Shown here piece by piece: positions 1-8,115 of a stretch of 64,000 nt of DNA. The translations under genes were made by a program, and so were the position numbers. Below the pieces are notes generated by a model, which did not search any database, was not told where the DNA came from, and saw nothing but the letters and a program-made list of their open reading frames with translations. Numbering within the stretch: position 1 is the first letter of the stretch; each line of letters starts with the position of its first letter. The DNA is from Paracoccus sp. SMMA_5_TC (GTDB taxonomy: Bacteria; Pseudomonadota; Alphaproteobacteria; Rhodobacterales; Rhodobacteraceae), in contig NZ_CP102355.1 in the NCBI RefSeq assembly GCF_009696685.2, positions 1,083,001 through 1,147,000 on the forward strand. The letters run 5' to 3'.

Positions 1-1031
1 GCCCCCAGCGCCGGGTCCATGGCCGTCAGGATGCGGCCGAAGCCGCTGGCGGGGCTGCTGAGGCCGACGGCGCGCCAGGCCTCGTAAAGTGCCAGAACGA
101 TCAGCGCCAGGACAAAGGGCAGCAGGTAATAGACCAGCCGGAACATCAGCAGCGCCGCCGCGACCTTGTCCACCGGCGTGCCCGCCGGCATGGCGGCGAT
201 CACCACCGTCTCGAACACGCCGATGCCGCCTGGCACATGGCTGACGATGCCGGCCATGGTCGCCGCGGCAAAGACGGCCAGGAACGTCAGAAAATCCATG
301 CCGGACGCGGGCAGCAGCAGATAAAGCGTCAGCGATGAAAAGCCGATGTCGCCCAGGCTGAACAGGATCTGCCCGCCCAGCACCGAAAGGCTGGGCGCCT
401 GCAGCGTGAACCGGCCCAGGGTCAGGCTGCGTCCGGAAACGGCGGCCCAGACCAGCGGCAGCGCGATGGCCAGGACGATGGCGATGGCCGCAAGGCGGAT
501 GGTCGCGGGCGCAAAGGGCAGCACTGCCGCCAGCGCGCCCGGATGCAGGGCCAATGCCCCCAGCCCCACCACGGTCGCCGCGATCCCGAAGGAAATCGCC
601 GCGAATGTCGAGACCGCCGCGACATCATAGCCGTCGAGCCCCAGCCCGGAATAGATCCGCCAGCGCACCGCCCCGCCCGAAATCGCGGTCAGGCCGATGG
701 TATTGCCAAAGGCATAGGCCATCAGCCCACCGGTCAGCACCACCGGCACCGGCAAGGGCTTGCCGATATGGCGCAGTGCCGACCAGTCATAGCCCGCCAG
801 CGCCAGATAGCCCCCCAGCGTGGCCAGAAAGGCCAGCGCCAGCGTCGTCCAGGGCGTGGCGCGCACCTGCGCCGCGACATCGGCCAGATTCACCGGTGCC
901 AGCAGCCGATAGAGCGCCCACAGCCCCAGCGCAAACAGACCGGCTGCCAGCATATAGGGCAGAACTGCCCGCAGCCGCGGCCATTGCCGGTCCCTGCTGT
1001 CCGGCAGCGCATCCTGGGCTTGGTCATGCAT
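1..1031 (-). CDS. MprF-type flippase-domain membrane protein (partial)
   Basis: The reading frame opens at ATG 1031 and runs off the left edge, so only the first ~343 residues are visible. After a short polar N-terminus there is a long series of hydrophobic helices with features of the lysylphosphatidylglycerol synthase transmembrane (UPF0104/MprF N-terminal) family, such as the stretches AYAFGNTIGLTAISGGAVRW-like near residue 110 and HVPGGIGVFETV near residue 265. In MprF this domain moves lipids across the inner membrane. The C-terminal aminoacyltransferase part, if present, lies outside the window. An AAGGA motif sits about ten bases before the start. The family is clear. The lipid substrate is not known. 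Confidence 0.75.
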   Translation of the reverse strand, partial: MHDQAQDALPDSRDRQWPRLRAVLPYMLAAGLFALGLWALYRLLAPVNLADVAAQVRATPWTTLALAFLATLGGYLALAGYDWSALRHIGKPLPVPVVLTGGLMAYAFGNTIGLTAISGGAVRWRIYSGLGLDGYDVAAVSTFAAISFGIAATVVGLGALALHPGALAAVLPFAPATIRLAAIAIVLAIALPLVWAAVSGRSLTLGRFTLQAPSLSVLGGQILFSLGDIGFSSLTLYLLLPASGMDFLTFLAVFAAATMAGIVSHVPGGIGVFETVVIAAMPAGTPVDKVAAALLMFRLVYYLLPFVLALIVLALYEAWRAVGLSSPASGFGRILTAMDPALG

Positions 1032-1172
1032 CGGGCGCAGTTCCTTGCAGCTGGCACTTGCCTGCTCTTATGCGGTCCAAGGGTGATCGGCAACTGCGCC
1101 GATCCGGTCGTGCAACCTGAACGGGCATGTGCCGCAGGCTGGGCGAAAGGGGCCGCGGTCTCGAAATGACCC

Positions 1173-1213
1173 TTTCATTCTGAAATGGAATCGCCATATA
1201 ATTTCACATGAAA
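1173..1213 (+). promoter_or_regulatory. RES-Xre promoter with paired inverted-repeat operators
   Basis: A perfect -10 hexamer TATAAT lies at 1197-1202. Two inverted repeats with identical arms flank it: TTTCA-TTC-TGAAA (1173-1185) and TTTCA-CA-TGAAA (1202-1213). Their centres are about 28 bases apart. The first covers the expected -35 position and the second overlaps the -10 and the probable transcription start, leaving a leader of roughly 15 bases before ATG 1225. This fits autorepression by the downstream Xre antitoxin or the toxin-antitoxin complex. The role is inferred; the repeats are seen directly. Confidence 0.7.
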
Positions 1214-1224
1214 GGATGATCGCC

Positions 1225-1605
1225 ATGAGTCTTGCGCCTCAAATCCCTCCGAACCCACAGGCCGGCGCGGTGCTGACCAAGGCGGCGTTGCGTGCCGCCC
1301 AGCGGCTTGGCCTGTCTGGCCGGCAGCTGGCCGAGATCATCGGCGTGTCCGAGGCCACCGTCTCGCGCTGGAGGCGCGGTGACAGCCTGCTCGAACCGGG
1401 CAGCAAGAGCTTTGAAATGGCGGCGCTGCTGGTGCGCTGCTTTCGGTCGCTGGATGCCATTACCGGCGGCGACGAGTTCGTGGCGCGCCGCTGGCTGGTC
1501 GAGCCCAATACCGCGCTGGGCGCCCGCCCGGTCGAACGGATGATGCAGGTGCAGGGGCTGGTCGATGTCACCACCTACCTGGACGCCAGACGCGCTGCGG
1601 TCTGA
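1225..1605 (+). CDS. Xre/MbcA/ParS-type antitoxin
   Basis: A 126-residue protein. Residues about 31-49 form a Cro/CI-type helix-turn-helix (LSGRQLAEIIGVSEATVSRW). Residues about 75-125 match the DUF2384 toxin-binding domain of RES-Xre systems, with the typical GARP and LDARRAA ends. ATG 1225 was chosen because AAAGGA lies at 1211-1216, eight bases upstream; a longer in-frame opening to 1129 would read through the promoter. The gene overlaps the RES toxin by 41 bases, so the two are translationally coupled. It probably neutralises the toxin and represses its own promoter through the TTTCA/TGAAA repeats just upstream. Confidence 0.9.
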   Translation: MSLAPQIPPNPQAGAVLTKAALRAAQRLGLSGRQLAEIIGVSEATVSRWRRGDSLLEPGSKSFEMAALLVRCFRSLDAITGGDEFVARRWLVEPNTALGARPVERMMQVQGLVDVTTYLDARRAAV

Positions 1606-2341
1606 GGCGCGGCCCTATGCGGGCCGGGCCTGGCGCATGGTCGAGGCGCAGCACCGGGTCTCGACCCTGAAGCTGGTGGACAGCCTGGCCGAGCAACAGC
1701 TGCTCGAGGATATTCTGGAAGCGACCAAGCCGCCGCTGCCGGCCGAATGCCGGGGCCTCGATTACCTGCTGGCGACGCCCTTTCGCTATCGGCCCTATCC
1801 GGCGGGGTCGCGGTTTCGCCGCGCCGGTCTGACGCCCGGGGTCTGGTATGGGGCCGAGGCGCCCGAGACGGCGGCGGCCGAGATGGTGTTCTATCGCTTC
1901 CTGTTCCATGCCGAAAGTCCGGGCACCCCGTTTCCCGACGATGCGGCGGAATATACCGGCTTTGCGGCGGAACTGTCGGTGCCGCTGGCGCTGGACCTGA
2001 CGTCGGGGGGGTTGGCGGCGGATCGAGCGGTCTGGATGCATCCGACCGAATACGCCGCCTGCCAGGATCTGGCCGAGACCGCGCGCGGGATCGGGGCAGG
2101 GCTGATCCGCTATGCCTCGGTCCGCGATCCGGCGGGGGGCGCGAATCTTGCGGTCCTGACCTGCCGCGCCTTTGCCGCGCCGCAGCCGGTCGAGCGTCAG
2201 ACCTGGCGCATCCGCATCGGCCCGACCGGCGCGCAGGCGCTGCGCGAGCATCCGCCGCTGGGGCTGGAATATCCCGTCGCCCTTTTTGCCGGCGACCCGC
2301 GCCTTGCCGCGCTGACCGGGGAGCAACCCGGCCCGCGCTAG
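1565..2341 (+). CDS. RES-domain toxin (NAD+ phosphorylase family)
   Basis: A 258-residue RES-family protein, the toxin of a type II toxin-antitoxin pair. Characterised relatives such as MbcT degrade NAD+ by phosphorolysis. Family landmarks are the N-terminal WRMVEAQHR block, the RYRPYPAGSRFRRAG block with candidate catalytic Arg84/Arg86, Tyr95 in VWYGAEAPETA, and the Glu-rich helix that follows. The C-terminal half carries the usual SVRDPAGGANLAVL block. ATG 1565 overlaps the antitoxin and gives the family's normal N-terminus; ATG 1637 would truncate it. No frame damage is visible, so the toxin looks intact. It converges on the ribitol kinase gene. Confidence 0.9.
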   Translation: MSPPTWTPDALRSEARPYAGRAWRMVEAQHRVSTLKLVDSLAEQQLLEDILEATKPPLPAECRGLDYLLATPFRYRPYPAGSRFRRAGLTPGVWYGAEAPETAAAEMVFYRFLFHAESPGTPFPDDAAEYTGFAAELSVPLALDLTSGGLAADRAVWMHPTEYAACQDLAETARGIGAGLIRYASVRDPAGGANLAVLTCRAFAAPQPVERQTWRIRIGPTGAQALREHPPLGLEYPVALFAGDPRLAALTGEQPGPR

Positions 2342-2366
2342 GGCGCGGGCACGCGCGATGGGCAGG

Positions 2367-3986
2367 TCAGGCGGCCGCCGCCACCGCCTGACGGTCCTGG
2401 CGCAGCGCCGCCTGCAGCGCTGCAAAGATGCCAAAGCGGTGGTCGTGGATGCGGCCGGCGGCGGCGTCGGGCGCATAGGTCGCACCCGGATGCGACATGC
2501 CGGCCATGGCCGCGCCCATGTCGGCGAAATGGCCCGCCGCCACCGCGCCCAGGATGGCCGCGCCCAGCAGCACCGGCTCATCGGCGCTGCTGGCCAGAAC
2601 CGGCTTGCCGGTGCCGTCCGCCAGCAATTGCCGCACCAGGTCCATCTGGCCTGCCCCGCCGGAAATCACGATACGCGCGATCGAGGCGCCGGCCCGATCC
2701 TGTGCCTCGATGATCTGGCGCAGGCCATAGGCGATGCCGCACAGCCCCGCCACATACAGCGCCACCAGACTGTCCGCATCGCGCTGCATCCCCAGCCCGG
2801 CGACGATGGCGCGGGCGTGGGGATCGGCAAAGGGCGCACGATTGCCCAGAAATTCGGGCACCACATGCAGCCCGTCGGCCAGCGCCACGGTATCGGACAG
2901 GCGCGGCACCGCCGCAGCCGCCCGTGCCGCCAGCCAGGCCGGCAGCGACTGCCCGGCCGCGCGGGCGGCGGCCGCTGCCTCGGCCGCGGCGGGGTGAAAG
3001 GCCAGCAGCTGTTCGATGGCGGCGCCGGCAGCGGACTGCCCGCCCTCGTTCAGCCACATGCCCGGCACCATGGCCTGAAAATAGGGGCCCCAGACCCCGG
3101 GAACAAAGACCGGATCGCGGGTCGTGGTCATCGTGCAGGAGGATGTGCCGAAAACATAGGCCATGTTGCGTTCCGCGCTCCCGGCCATGCCCACGGTGCC
3201 GATGCCGCCGGCATGGGCGTCGATCAGCCCCGCCCCCACCGGGATGCCGGCTTGCAGACCCAGATCGGCCGCGGCCCCGGCCGACAGTCCGGCCCCCAGC
3301 GCCGTCCCCGGCGCGACGATGCGCTGGCCGATGCGGGCAAAGCCCTGATCGGCCAGGTCGCCCAGGCCGATGCTGCGGAAATAGTCGGGATCCCAGCGAT
3401 CTTCATGCGCCAGATAGGTCCACTTGCAGGTCACGGTGCAGCTTGACCGCGCCAGATCGCCGGTCGCGCGCCAGCCGAGGTAATCGGCCAGGTCCATGAA
3501 TTGCCAGGCCCGGTCATAGCTCTGGGGCAGGTTCTCGCGCAGCCACAGCAGCTTGGGTGTTTCCATTTCCGGCGAAATGACATTGCCGACATAGCGCAGC
3601 ACACCATGGCCCTGGGCGTTGATGCGTTCGGCCTGGGCGACGGCGCGGTGATCCATCCAGACGATGATGTTGCGCGCAGGATCGCCCGAGCGGCTGACGC
3701 TGAGCGGCTGGCCGTCCGGACCCAGCACCACCAGCGAACAGGTGGCGTCAAAGCCGATGCCCGCGACATCGGTCGCGGCGACACCGGCGCAGTCCAGCGC
3801 CTCGCGCGTGGCGGCGCAGACGGCCGACCAGATGTCGTCGCTGGACTGTTCGGCGATGTCGGGCCCCTCGCGCCACATCCTGATGTCGCGCCGGGCCGCG
3901 GCCAGCATCCGGCCCGCGGCATCGAACAGGCCCGCGCGGGCGCTGCCGGTGCCCACGTCGATGCCCAGAAAGATCGGATCGCTCAT
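2367..3986 (-). CDS. rbtK: FGGY-family pentulose kinase, probable D-ribulokinase
   Basis: A 539-residue FGGY carbohydrate kinase. The N-terminal phosphate-binding loop GIDVGTGSARAG is at residues 8-19, and the second actin-like domain carries GGAGQMDLVRQLL near residue 455. The length and the WMDHRA and DLADYLGWRATG blocks suit the pentulose kinase branch rather than glycerol kinase or xylulokinase. The neighbouring ribitol 2-dehydrogenase would make D-ribulose from ribitol, and this enzyme would phosphorylate it to D-ribulose 5-phosphate for the pentose phosphate pathway. It is the last gene of the operon, 12 bases after the dehydrogenase. D-ribulose specificity is inferred from context. Confidence 0.85.
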   Translation of the reverse strand: MSDPIFLGIDVGTGSARAGLFDAAGRMLAAARRDIRMWREGPDIAEQSSDDIWSAVCAATREALDCAGVAATDVAGIGFDATCSLVVLGPDGQPLSVSRSGDPARNIIVWMDHRAVAQAERINAQGHGVLRYVGNVISPEMETPKLLWLRENLPQSYDRAWQFMDLADYLGWRATGDLARSSCTVTCKWTYLAHEDRWDPDYFRSIGLGDLADQGFARIGQRIVAPGTALGAGLSAGAAADLGLQAGIPVGAGLIDAHAGGIGTVGMAGSAERNMAYVFGTSSCTMTTTRDPVFVPGVWGPYFQAMVPGMWLNEGGQSAAGAAIEQLLAFHPAAAEAAAAARAAGQSLPAWLAARAAAAVPRLSDTVALADGLHVVPEFLGNRAPFADPHARAIVAGLGMQRDADSLVALYVAGLCGIAYGLRQIIEAQDRAGASIARIVISGGAGQMDLVRQLLADGTGKPVLASSADEPVLLGAAILGAVAAGHFADMGAAMAGMSHPGATYAPDAAAGRIHDHRFGIFAALQAALRQDRQAVAAAA

Positions 3987-3998
3987 TCCCGCCCCCTG

Positions 3999-4727
3999 CT
4001 AGAGATCGACGCTGTTGGGCAGGATCACCAGATCGCGGATCACCACGCCGCGCGGCCGCGTCAGCATGAACATCACCGCCTCGGCCACCTCGGTGGGCTG
4101 CATCAGCGACCCGTTGGCCAGGGCTTCCTCCATCTTGGCCTTGGGCCAATCGTCCAGCAGGGCGGTGACCACCGGTCCGGGCAGGACCGCGCCCATGCGG
4201 ATGCCATGCGGCGCCACCTGCCGCCGGGTCGCGTGCAGGAACGCCTGTACCGCGAATTTCGAGGCGGTATAGACCGGCTCCCACACCACGGGCACAACGC
4301 CCGCCACCGACGAGGTGAAGATCACGTCGCCGGTCTTGCGTTCGATCATGCCGGGCAGCACCGCCCGGACGCTGCGAAAGGCGGCGTTGACGTTCAGGTT
4401 CAGCATGCGGTCCCAGGCATCCGGGTCGCCCTCGGCCGCCGGGCCGCCGACATAGGCGCCGGCATTGGCGTGCAGAATGTCGATCGGCCCGACCATCTCG
4501 GCGACGCGCGCGGCGATCGCATCGACCTGCGGCCCGTCCAGCAGATCGACCACCAGCGGATGCGCGTTCGGGCCGATCTCGGCGCACAGTTCCTCAAGCC
4601 GCCCTGCGGCGCGGTCGATCAGCACCACCTGCGCCCCGGCCCGGGCCATCGCCCGCGCGCATTCCAGCCCGATGCCCGATGCCGCGCCGGTGACCGCCGC
4701 GACCTTGCCGGTCAGTTCCATTGCCAT
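3999..4727 (-). other. rbtD: Ribitol 2-dehydrogenase module with its own start
   Basis: This is the dehydrogenase part of the fused frame. ATG 4727 (reading MAMELTGK) follows a good ribosome binding site, AAAGGA, so a free ~242-residue dehydrogenase could be made even if the fusion is real. It would oxidise ribitol to D-ribulose with NAD+. The catalytic Ser, YxxxK and N-terminal glycine-rich dinucleotide loop are all present. Whether the cell makes the fusion, the free enzyme or both cannot be told from sequence. Confidence 0.6.
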
Positions 4728-5987
4728 GTCCTTGTCCTTTCTATGCGCGGCCGTGGCTTGCCCCGACTGGCGCGCCAGCGAATCCACGATCACCGCCACC
4801 GCCAGCACCGCGCCCGTGATCATGTAGCGCAGCGACGAGCTGAGGTTCAGCAGCGTCAGCCCGTTCGAGATTGCCTGGATCACGATCACCCCCAGCAGCG
4901 CCGACCAGGCCGAGCCGCGCCCCCCGAAGAGCGAGGTTCCCCCGATCACCGCCGCCGCGATCGCGTTCAGGTTCACATCCCCCGTGCCCGCCTGCTGGCT
5001 CGAGGAAGCCAGCCGCGATGCCGCCAGCATGCCGCCAAAGGCCGCCAGCGTCGAACACAGCATGAAGGCCGAAATGCGGATGCGATGCACATTGATGCCC
5101 GAACGACGCGCCGCCTCGCGGTTGCCGCCGACGGCAAACATCGCCCGGCCCCATTTCGTGCGCGTCAGCGCATAGTTCATCGCCACCACCAGCGCCACGA
5201 ACAGCCCGAACATCCACGGAATCCCGCGGCCCTGGTTCAGGTAATGGGCCGCCGCCAGCAGCAGCAGCGTCAGGAGGCCCGCCTTGGCCAGCAGCACCGA
5301 CATGCCGCCGGGGTTGGACAGGTTGACCGCGGCGCGCCGCCGCATCCGGTCGATGCCCAGCCACAACATCACCGCCCCGGGCGCAACTGCCAGCAGATAG
5401 CTGAGCCAGGCGGGCATGACGTGGATCTGGCCGAAACGGACCAGGAACGACGAATAGGGCAGGTTGATCGACCCGGTCGAGCCCAGCAGATACAGCTGCA
5501 ACCCCAGCATCGCCAACAGCCCCGCCAGCGTAGAGACAAAGCTGGGCATGCCGAAACGGTTCAGCAGCGTCGCATAGACCAGCCCCATGAAGGCGCCGGT
5601 GCCCAGAGCCACCAGGATCGCCACGGGCGCGGGCAGGCCCATCTTGACCCACATCACCCCCAGGATGGCCGAGGCCAGCCCGCTCATCGAGCCGACGGAC
5701 AGGTCGATCTCGCCCAGGATCAGCACGCAGACGATGCCCAGCGAGATGCAGCCCACGGCGGCGGCATCGAACAGCAGGTTGGCCAGGTTGTTCGGGGCGA
5801 CAAACACCGGGTTCAGCGACCAGAACACGGTCGCGATCAGCACTAGGCCGACGATCACCGGCAACATGCCCAGATCGCCCGAGCGCACGCGGTCGACAAA
5901 GGCCCGGATCGCGCCGGGAATACCTTCGTCATGGCGGACGCGGCTGTCGGATCGGTCCAGCGCGGTGGGTTGGTTCGGATCGCTCAT
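3999..5987 (-). CDS. Fused sugar ABC permease and ribitol 2-dehydrogenase
   Basis: One uninterrupted 662-residue frame holds two proteins. Residues 1 to about 415 are a sugar ABC permease of the RbsC/FrcC type with about ten membrane segments and motifs such as [13 protein letters not shown] and [13 protein letters not shown]. Residues about 421-662 are a short-chain dehydrogenase with TGAASGIG and YTASK, and its blocks [11 protein letters not shown] and [14 protein letters not shown] closely resemble ribitol 2-dehydrogenase of Klebsiella. At the junction a TAG stop at 4741 exists in another frame (reading SHGRA-stop), followed by AAAGGACAAGGAC and ATG. The ancestral layout was therefore probably two genes joined by a small indel near the permease end. 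It could also be a sequencing error. The frame overlaps the ATPase gene by four bases. Confidence 0.85.
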   Translation of the reverse strand: MSDPNQPTALDRSDSRVRHDEGIPGAIRAFVDRVRSGDLGMLPVIVGLVLIATVFWSLNPVFVAPNNLANLLFDAAAVGCISLGIVCVLILGEIDLSVGSMSGLASAILGVMWVKMGLPAPVAILVALGTGAFMGLVYATLLNRFGMPSFVSTLAGLLAMLGLQLYLLGSTGSINLPYSSFLVRFGQIHVMPAWLSYLLAVAPGAVMLWLGIDRMRRRAAVNLSNPGGMSVLLAKAGLLTLLLLAAAHYLNQGRGIPWMFGLFVALVVAMNYALTRTKWGRAMFAVGGNREAARRSGINVHRIRISAFMLCSTLAAFGGMLAASRLASSSQQAGTGDVNLNAIAAAVIGGTSLFGGRGSAWSALLGVIVIQAISNGLTLLNLSSSLRYMITGAVLAVAVIVDSLARQSGQATAAHRKDKDMAMELTGKVAAVTGAASGIGLECARAMARAGAQVVLIDRAAGRLEELCAEIGPNAHPLVVDLLDGPQVDAIAARVAEMVGPIDILHANAGAYVGGPAAEGDPDAWDRMLNLNVNAAFRSVRAVLPGMIERKTGDVIFTSSVAGVVPVVWEPVYTASKFAVQAFLHATRRQVAPHGIRMGAVLPGPVVTALLDDWPKAKMEEALANGSLMQPTEVAEAVMFMLTRPRGVVIRDLVILPNSVDL

Positions 5988-6781
5988 GTCCGGTCTCCTG
6001 CAGGTTCCAGCTTGCGGGCCTGGCGGCGCGACACCGCGTTCTCGGTCGCCCCGGTGATGGCGGCGATCAGGTCGGAATTGGAATCTTCGGCGGTAAAGAC
6101 GCCATTGTTGCGCCCCAGGCGCAGCACCACGATGCGGTCGGCGACGGCGCGCACGTCCTCCATGTTGTGCGAAATCAGGATCACCCCCAGGCCGCGGTCG
6201 CGCAGCCGCTCGATCAGGTTCAGCACCTCGGCGGTCTGGGCGACCCCCAGGGCGGCGGTGGGTTCGTCAAGCATCACGATGCGCGGATCGGTCAGCAGCG
6301 AACGGGCGATGGCGACGGTCTGGCGTTGCCCACCCGACAGCGAGGCGATGGGTTCGCGCACCGAGGGGATGCGGGCCGACAGTTCGCGCAGCAGCGTCCA
6401 GGCCTTGACCTCCATCTGCACCTCGTCAAGCGCCCAGGGCGACAGTTCCTGACCAAGGAACAGGTTGGCTACCACATCGAGATTCTCGCACAGCGCCAGA
6501 TCCTGGAATACGGTCGCAATGCCCAGTTCGATGGCGCGGCCGGGACTGTCCATCGTCACCGGCTGGCCCATGAATTCGATGCTGCCGCTGGTGGGCTGAT
6601 GCACCCCCGCCAGCACCTTGATCAGCGTGGACTTGCCGGCGCCGTTGTCGCCGACCAGGGCCACAACCTCGCCCGCGTGCACGTCCAGTTCGATGTCCTG
6701 CAGCGCCTGCACCGCCCCGAACTGCTTGGATACCCCGCGCAGCCGCAGGATCGGCTGGGCGGCATTCTGGCTATCGACCAT
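5984..6781 (-). CDS. Sugar ABC transporter ATP-binding protein
   Basis: A 265-residue ABC ATPase. It has Walker [10 protein letters not shown], signature LSGGQRQ, Walker B IVMLDEP and the switch histidine in LISHNMED. It has one nucleotide-binding domain, as in the fructose FrcA type, rather than the tandem two-domain RbsA type, so a homodimer is expected to drive the permease. ATG 6781 follows a GGAGG site at seven to eight bases; an upstream TTG at 6799 is less likely. The gene overlaps the permease start by four bases and follows the binding-protein gene after a strong hairpin. Ribitol or a related pentitol is the probable cargo. Confidence 0.9.
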   Translation of the reverse strand: MVDSQNAAQPILRLRGVSKQFGAVQALQDIELDVHAGEVVALVGDNGAGKSTLIKVLAGVHQPTSGSIEFMGQPVTMDSPGRAIELGIATVFQDLALCENLDVVANLFLGQELSPWALDEVQMEVKAWTLLRELSARIPSVREPIASLSGGQRQTVAIARSLLTDPRIVMLDEPTAALGVAQTAEVLNLIERLRDRGLGVILISHNMEDVRAVADRIVVLRLGRNNGVFTAEDSNSDLIAAITGATENAVSRRQARKLEPAGDRT

Positions 6782-6803
6782 CGCTTGCCTCCGTCGCAAG
6801 GAA

Positions 6804-6829
6804 CCGCACGCGCCTTGCGGCGCGTGCGG
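6804..6829 (-). terminator. Intercistronic hairpin after the binding-protein gene
   Basis: A perfect 11-bp stem (6804-6814 with 6819-6829) and TTGC loop lies just after the binding-protein stop codon and before the ATPase start. There is no U-run. Such structures after binding-protein genes usually protect the upstream mRNA or partly terminate, raising binding protein over transporter. That role is inferred. Confidence 0.6.
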
Positions 6830-6837
6830 CGGGGGGG

Positions 6838-7887
6838 TTACTGGATGATGCCCAGCTCGCGGCAGGCGTCGGCATAATCGGCGGTGCAGACTTCTTCCGC
6901 AGTCTGGATGCCCTTGTCGAAAATCTCGGCCTTGATGTTCTCGCGGGTGACGACGGCAGGCACGAACAGCTCGGACGGGGTGTTGTAAAGCGTGGTCTTG
7001 GCCTCGGGCGTCTCGCCCTTGAGGAATTTCACCGTGACATCGGCCGCGGCGCGGGCCACGATTTCCGACGGCTTCGAGATCGTATTGTATTGATCGCCCG
7101 CAATGATCAGTTGCAGCGCGGCGATGGTGGCGTCGTTGCCGGTCACCGGCGGCAGCGGGTTCACGCCCGCGGCCTTCAGCGCCGCGATCGCGCCGCCGGC
7201 GGTGCCGTCATTGGCGGCGACGATGCCCTTGATCTCGGCGCCGAAGCGGTTGATCTGGCCGGCGGTGAATTCCTGCGCCTTGGGCGGCGCCCAGTCGGGC
7301 GTGTCGTATTCGGCCAGGGTCTTGTATTCCGAGGCATCCAGCGCCGCATCGACGCCGTCCCGGATCAGACCCGCCGCCGCATCCGTGGGCGAACCGTTGA
7401 TCTGCAGCACGCCCGAACCCGCCGGCACGCCTTGCGCCTTGAGGTGATCGATCAGCGATTGCGCGATCGCCTGGCCGATGCCCTTGTTGTCGAAGGACAC
7501 GTAATAATCCGCCGGCACATCCGGGATCGGGCGGTCATAGGCGATGACCTTGACCCCTTGCGACTGCGCGATCTGCACCAGCCCGGCTGCGGCCGAGGAA
7601 TCGACCGGGTCCAGCACCACGATCTTGGCGCCCTGGGCGATCACCGAATTGAACTGTTGCTGTTGCAGCGACACATCCGCATTGGCGTTCTGATAGATCA
7701 CCGTGCAATCGGCACAAAGCTCGGCCATCGCCGCCTTGAAGCCGGGGAAGTCGTGCTGTTCGTAGCGCGTCGATGCCTGGTCGGGCATCAGGAAGGCCAC
7801 GGTCGCGGCCTCTTGCGCCATGGCCGCGCCTGCCAGCAGCGTGGTCAGGGCCAGGGGTGCCGCTGCCAGCGGGAATCTGGATGTCAT
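6838..7887 (-). CDS. Periplasmic sugar-binding protein of an ABC transporter
   Basis: A 349-residue substrate-binding protein of the XylF/RbsB type (periplasmic binding protein-like I fold). A signal peptide with a hydrophobic core and AMAQ cleavage region spans about residues 1-23. Family blocks include QQQQFNSVIAQGAK, PVDSSAA, AYDRPI, NDGTAGGAIAALKAAG and TGNDA. ATG 7887 was chosen over an upstream opening because GGAGGAGA lies at normal spacing. It is the first gene of the minus-strand operon and faces the LacI regulator. The dehydrogenase and kinase partners suggest ribitol as ligand; the sequence alone cannot separate ribitol from other pentitols or pentoses. Confidence 0.9.
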   Translation of the reverse strand: MTSRFPLAAAPLALTTLLAGAAMAQEAATVAFLMPDQASTRYEQHDFPGFKAAMAELCADCTVIYQNANADVSLQQQQFNSVIAQGAKIVVLDPVDSSAAAGLVQIAQSQGVKVIAYDRPIPDVPADYYVSFDNKGIGQAIAQSLIDHLKAQGVPAGSGVLQINGSPTDAAAGLIRDGVDAALDASEYKTLAEYDTPDWAPPKAQEFTAGQINRFGAEIKGIVAANDGTAGGAIAALKAAGVNPLPPVTGNDATIAALQLIIAGDQYNTISKPSEIVARAAADVTVKFLKGETPEAKTTLYNTPSELFVPAVVTRENIKAEIFDKGIQTAEEVCTADYADACRELGIIQ

Positions 7888-8001
7888 CTGTGTTCTCCTC
7901 CATCGCCGGGCACAGCTGGGCCCGGGCCACTGCGCCGGGGCCGTGGCCGGCAAGCCGGACCCCGATCATGACTGCCAAGGCGCGTTCCTCCCGGATAGCG
8001 C

Positions 8002-8035
8002 CATCGATGCAGCATCAATGCTCAATCGATGTAGC
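8002..8035. promoter_or_regulatory. Candidate LacI-family operators in the divergent region
   Basis: The 228-base region between the binding-protein gene and the LacI gene contains the direct repeats ATCGATGCAGC (8003-8013) and ATCGATGTAGC (8025-8035), spaced 22 bases, or two helical turns. Between them sits the inverted repeat AGCAT-CA-ATGCT (8011-8022), and CATCGATG at 8002-8009 is itself a palindrome. These are plausible binding sites for the adjacent regulator, controlling both directions. Confidence 0.5.
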
Positions 8036-8115
8036 AATGTTGTTGCAGCTTTGCTTCCATGTCAAGATACTGTCATGGCCGGTCAGGCTGCGTCCTCATC
8101 ACTTGCCGGAGTCCC

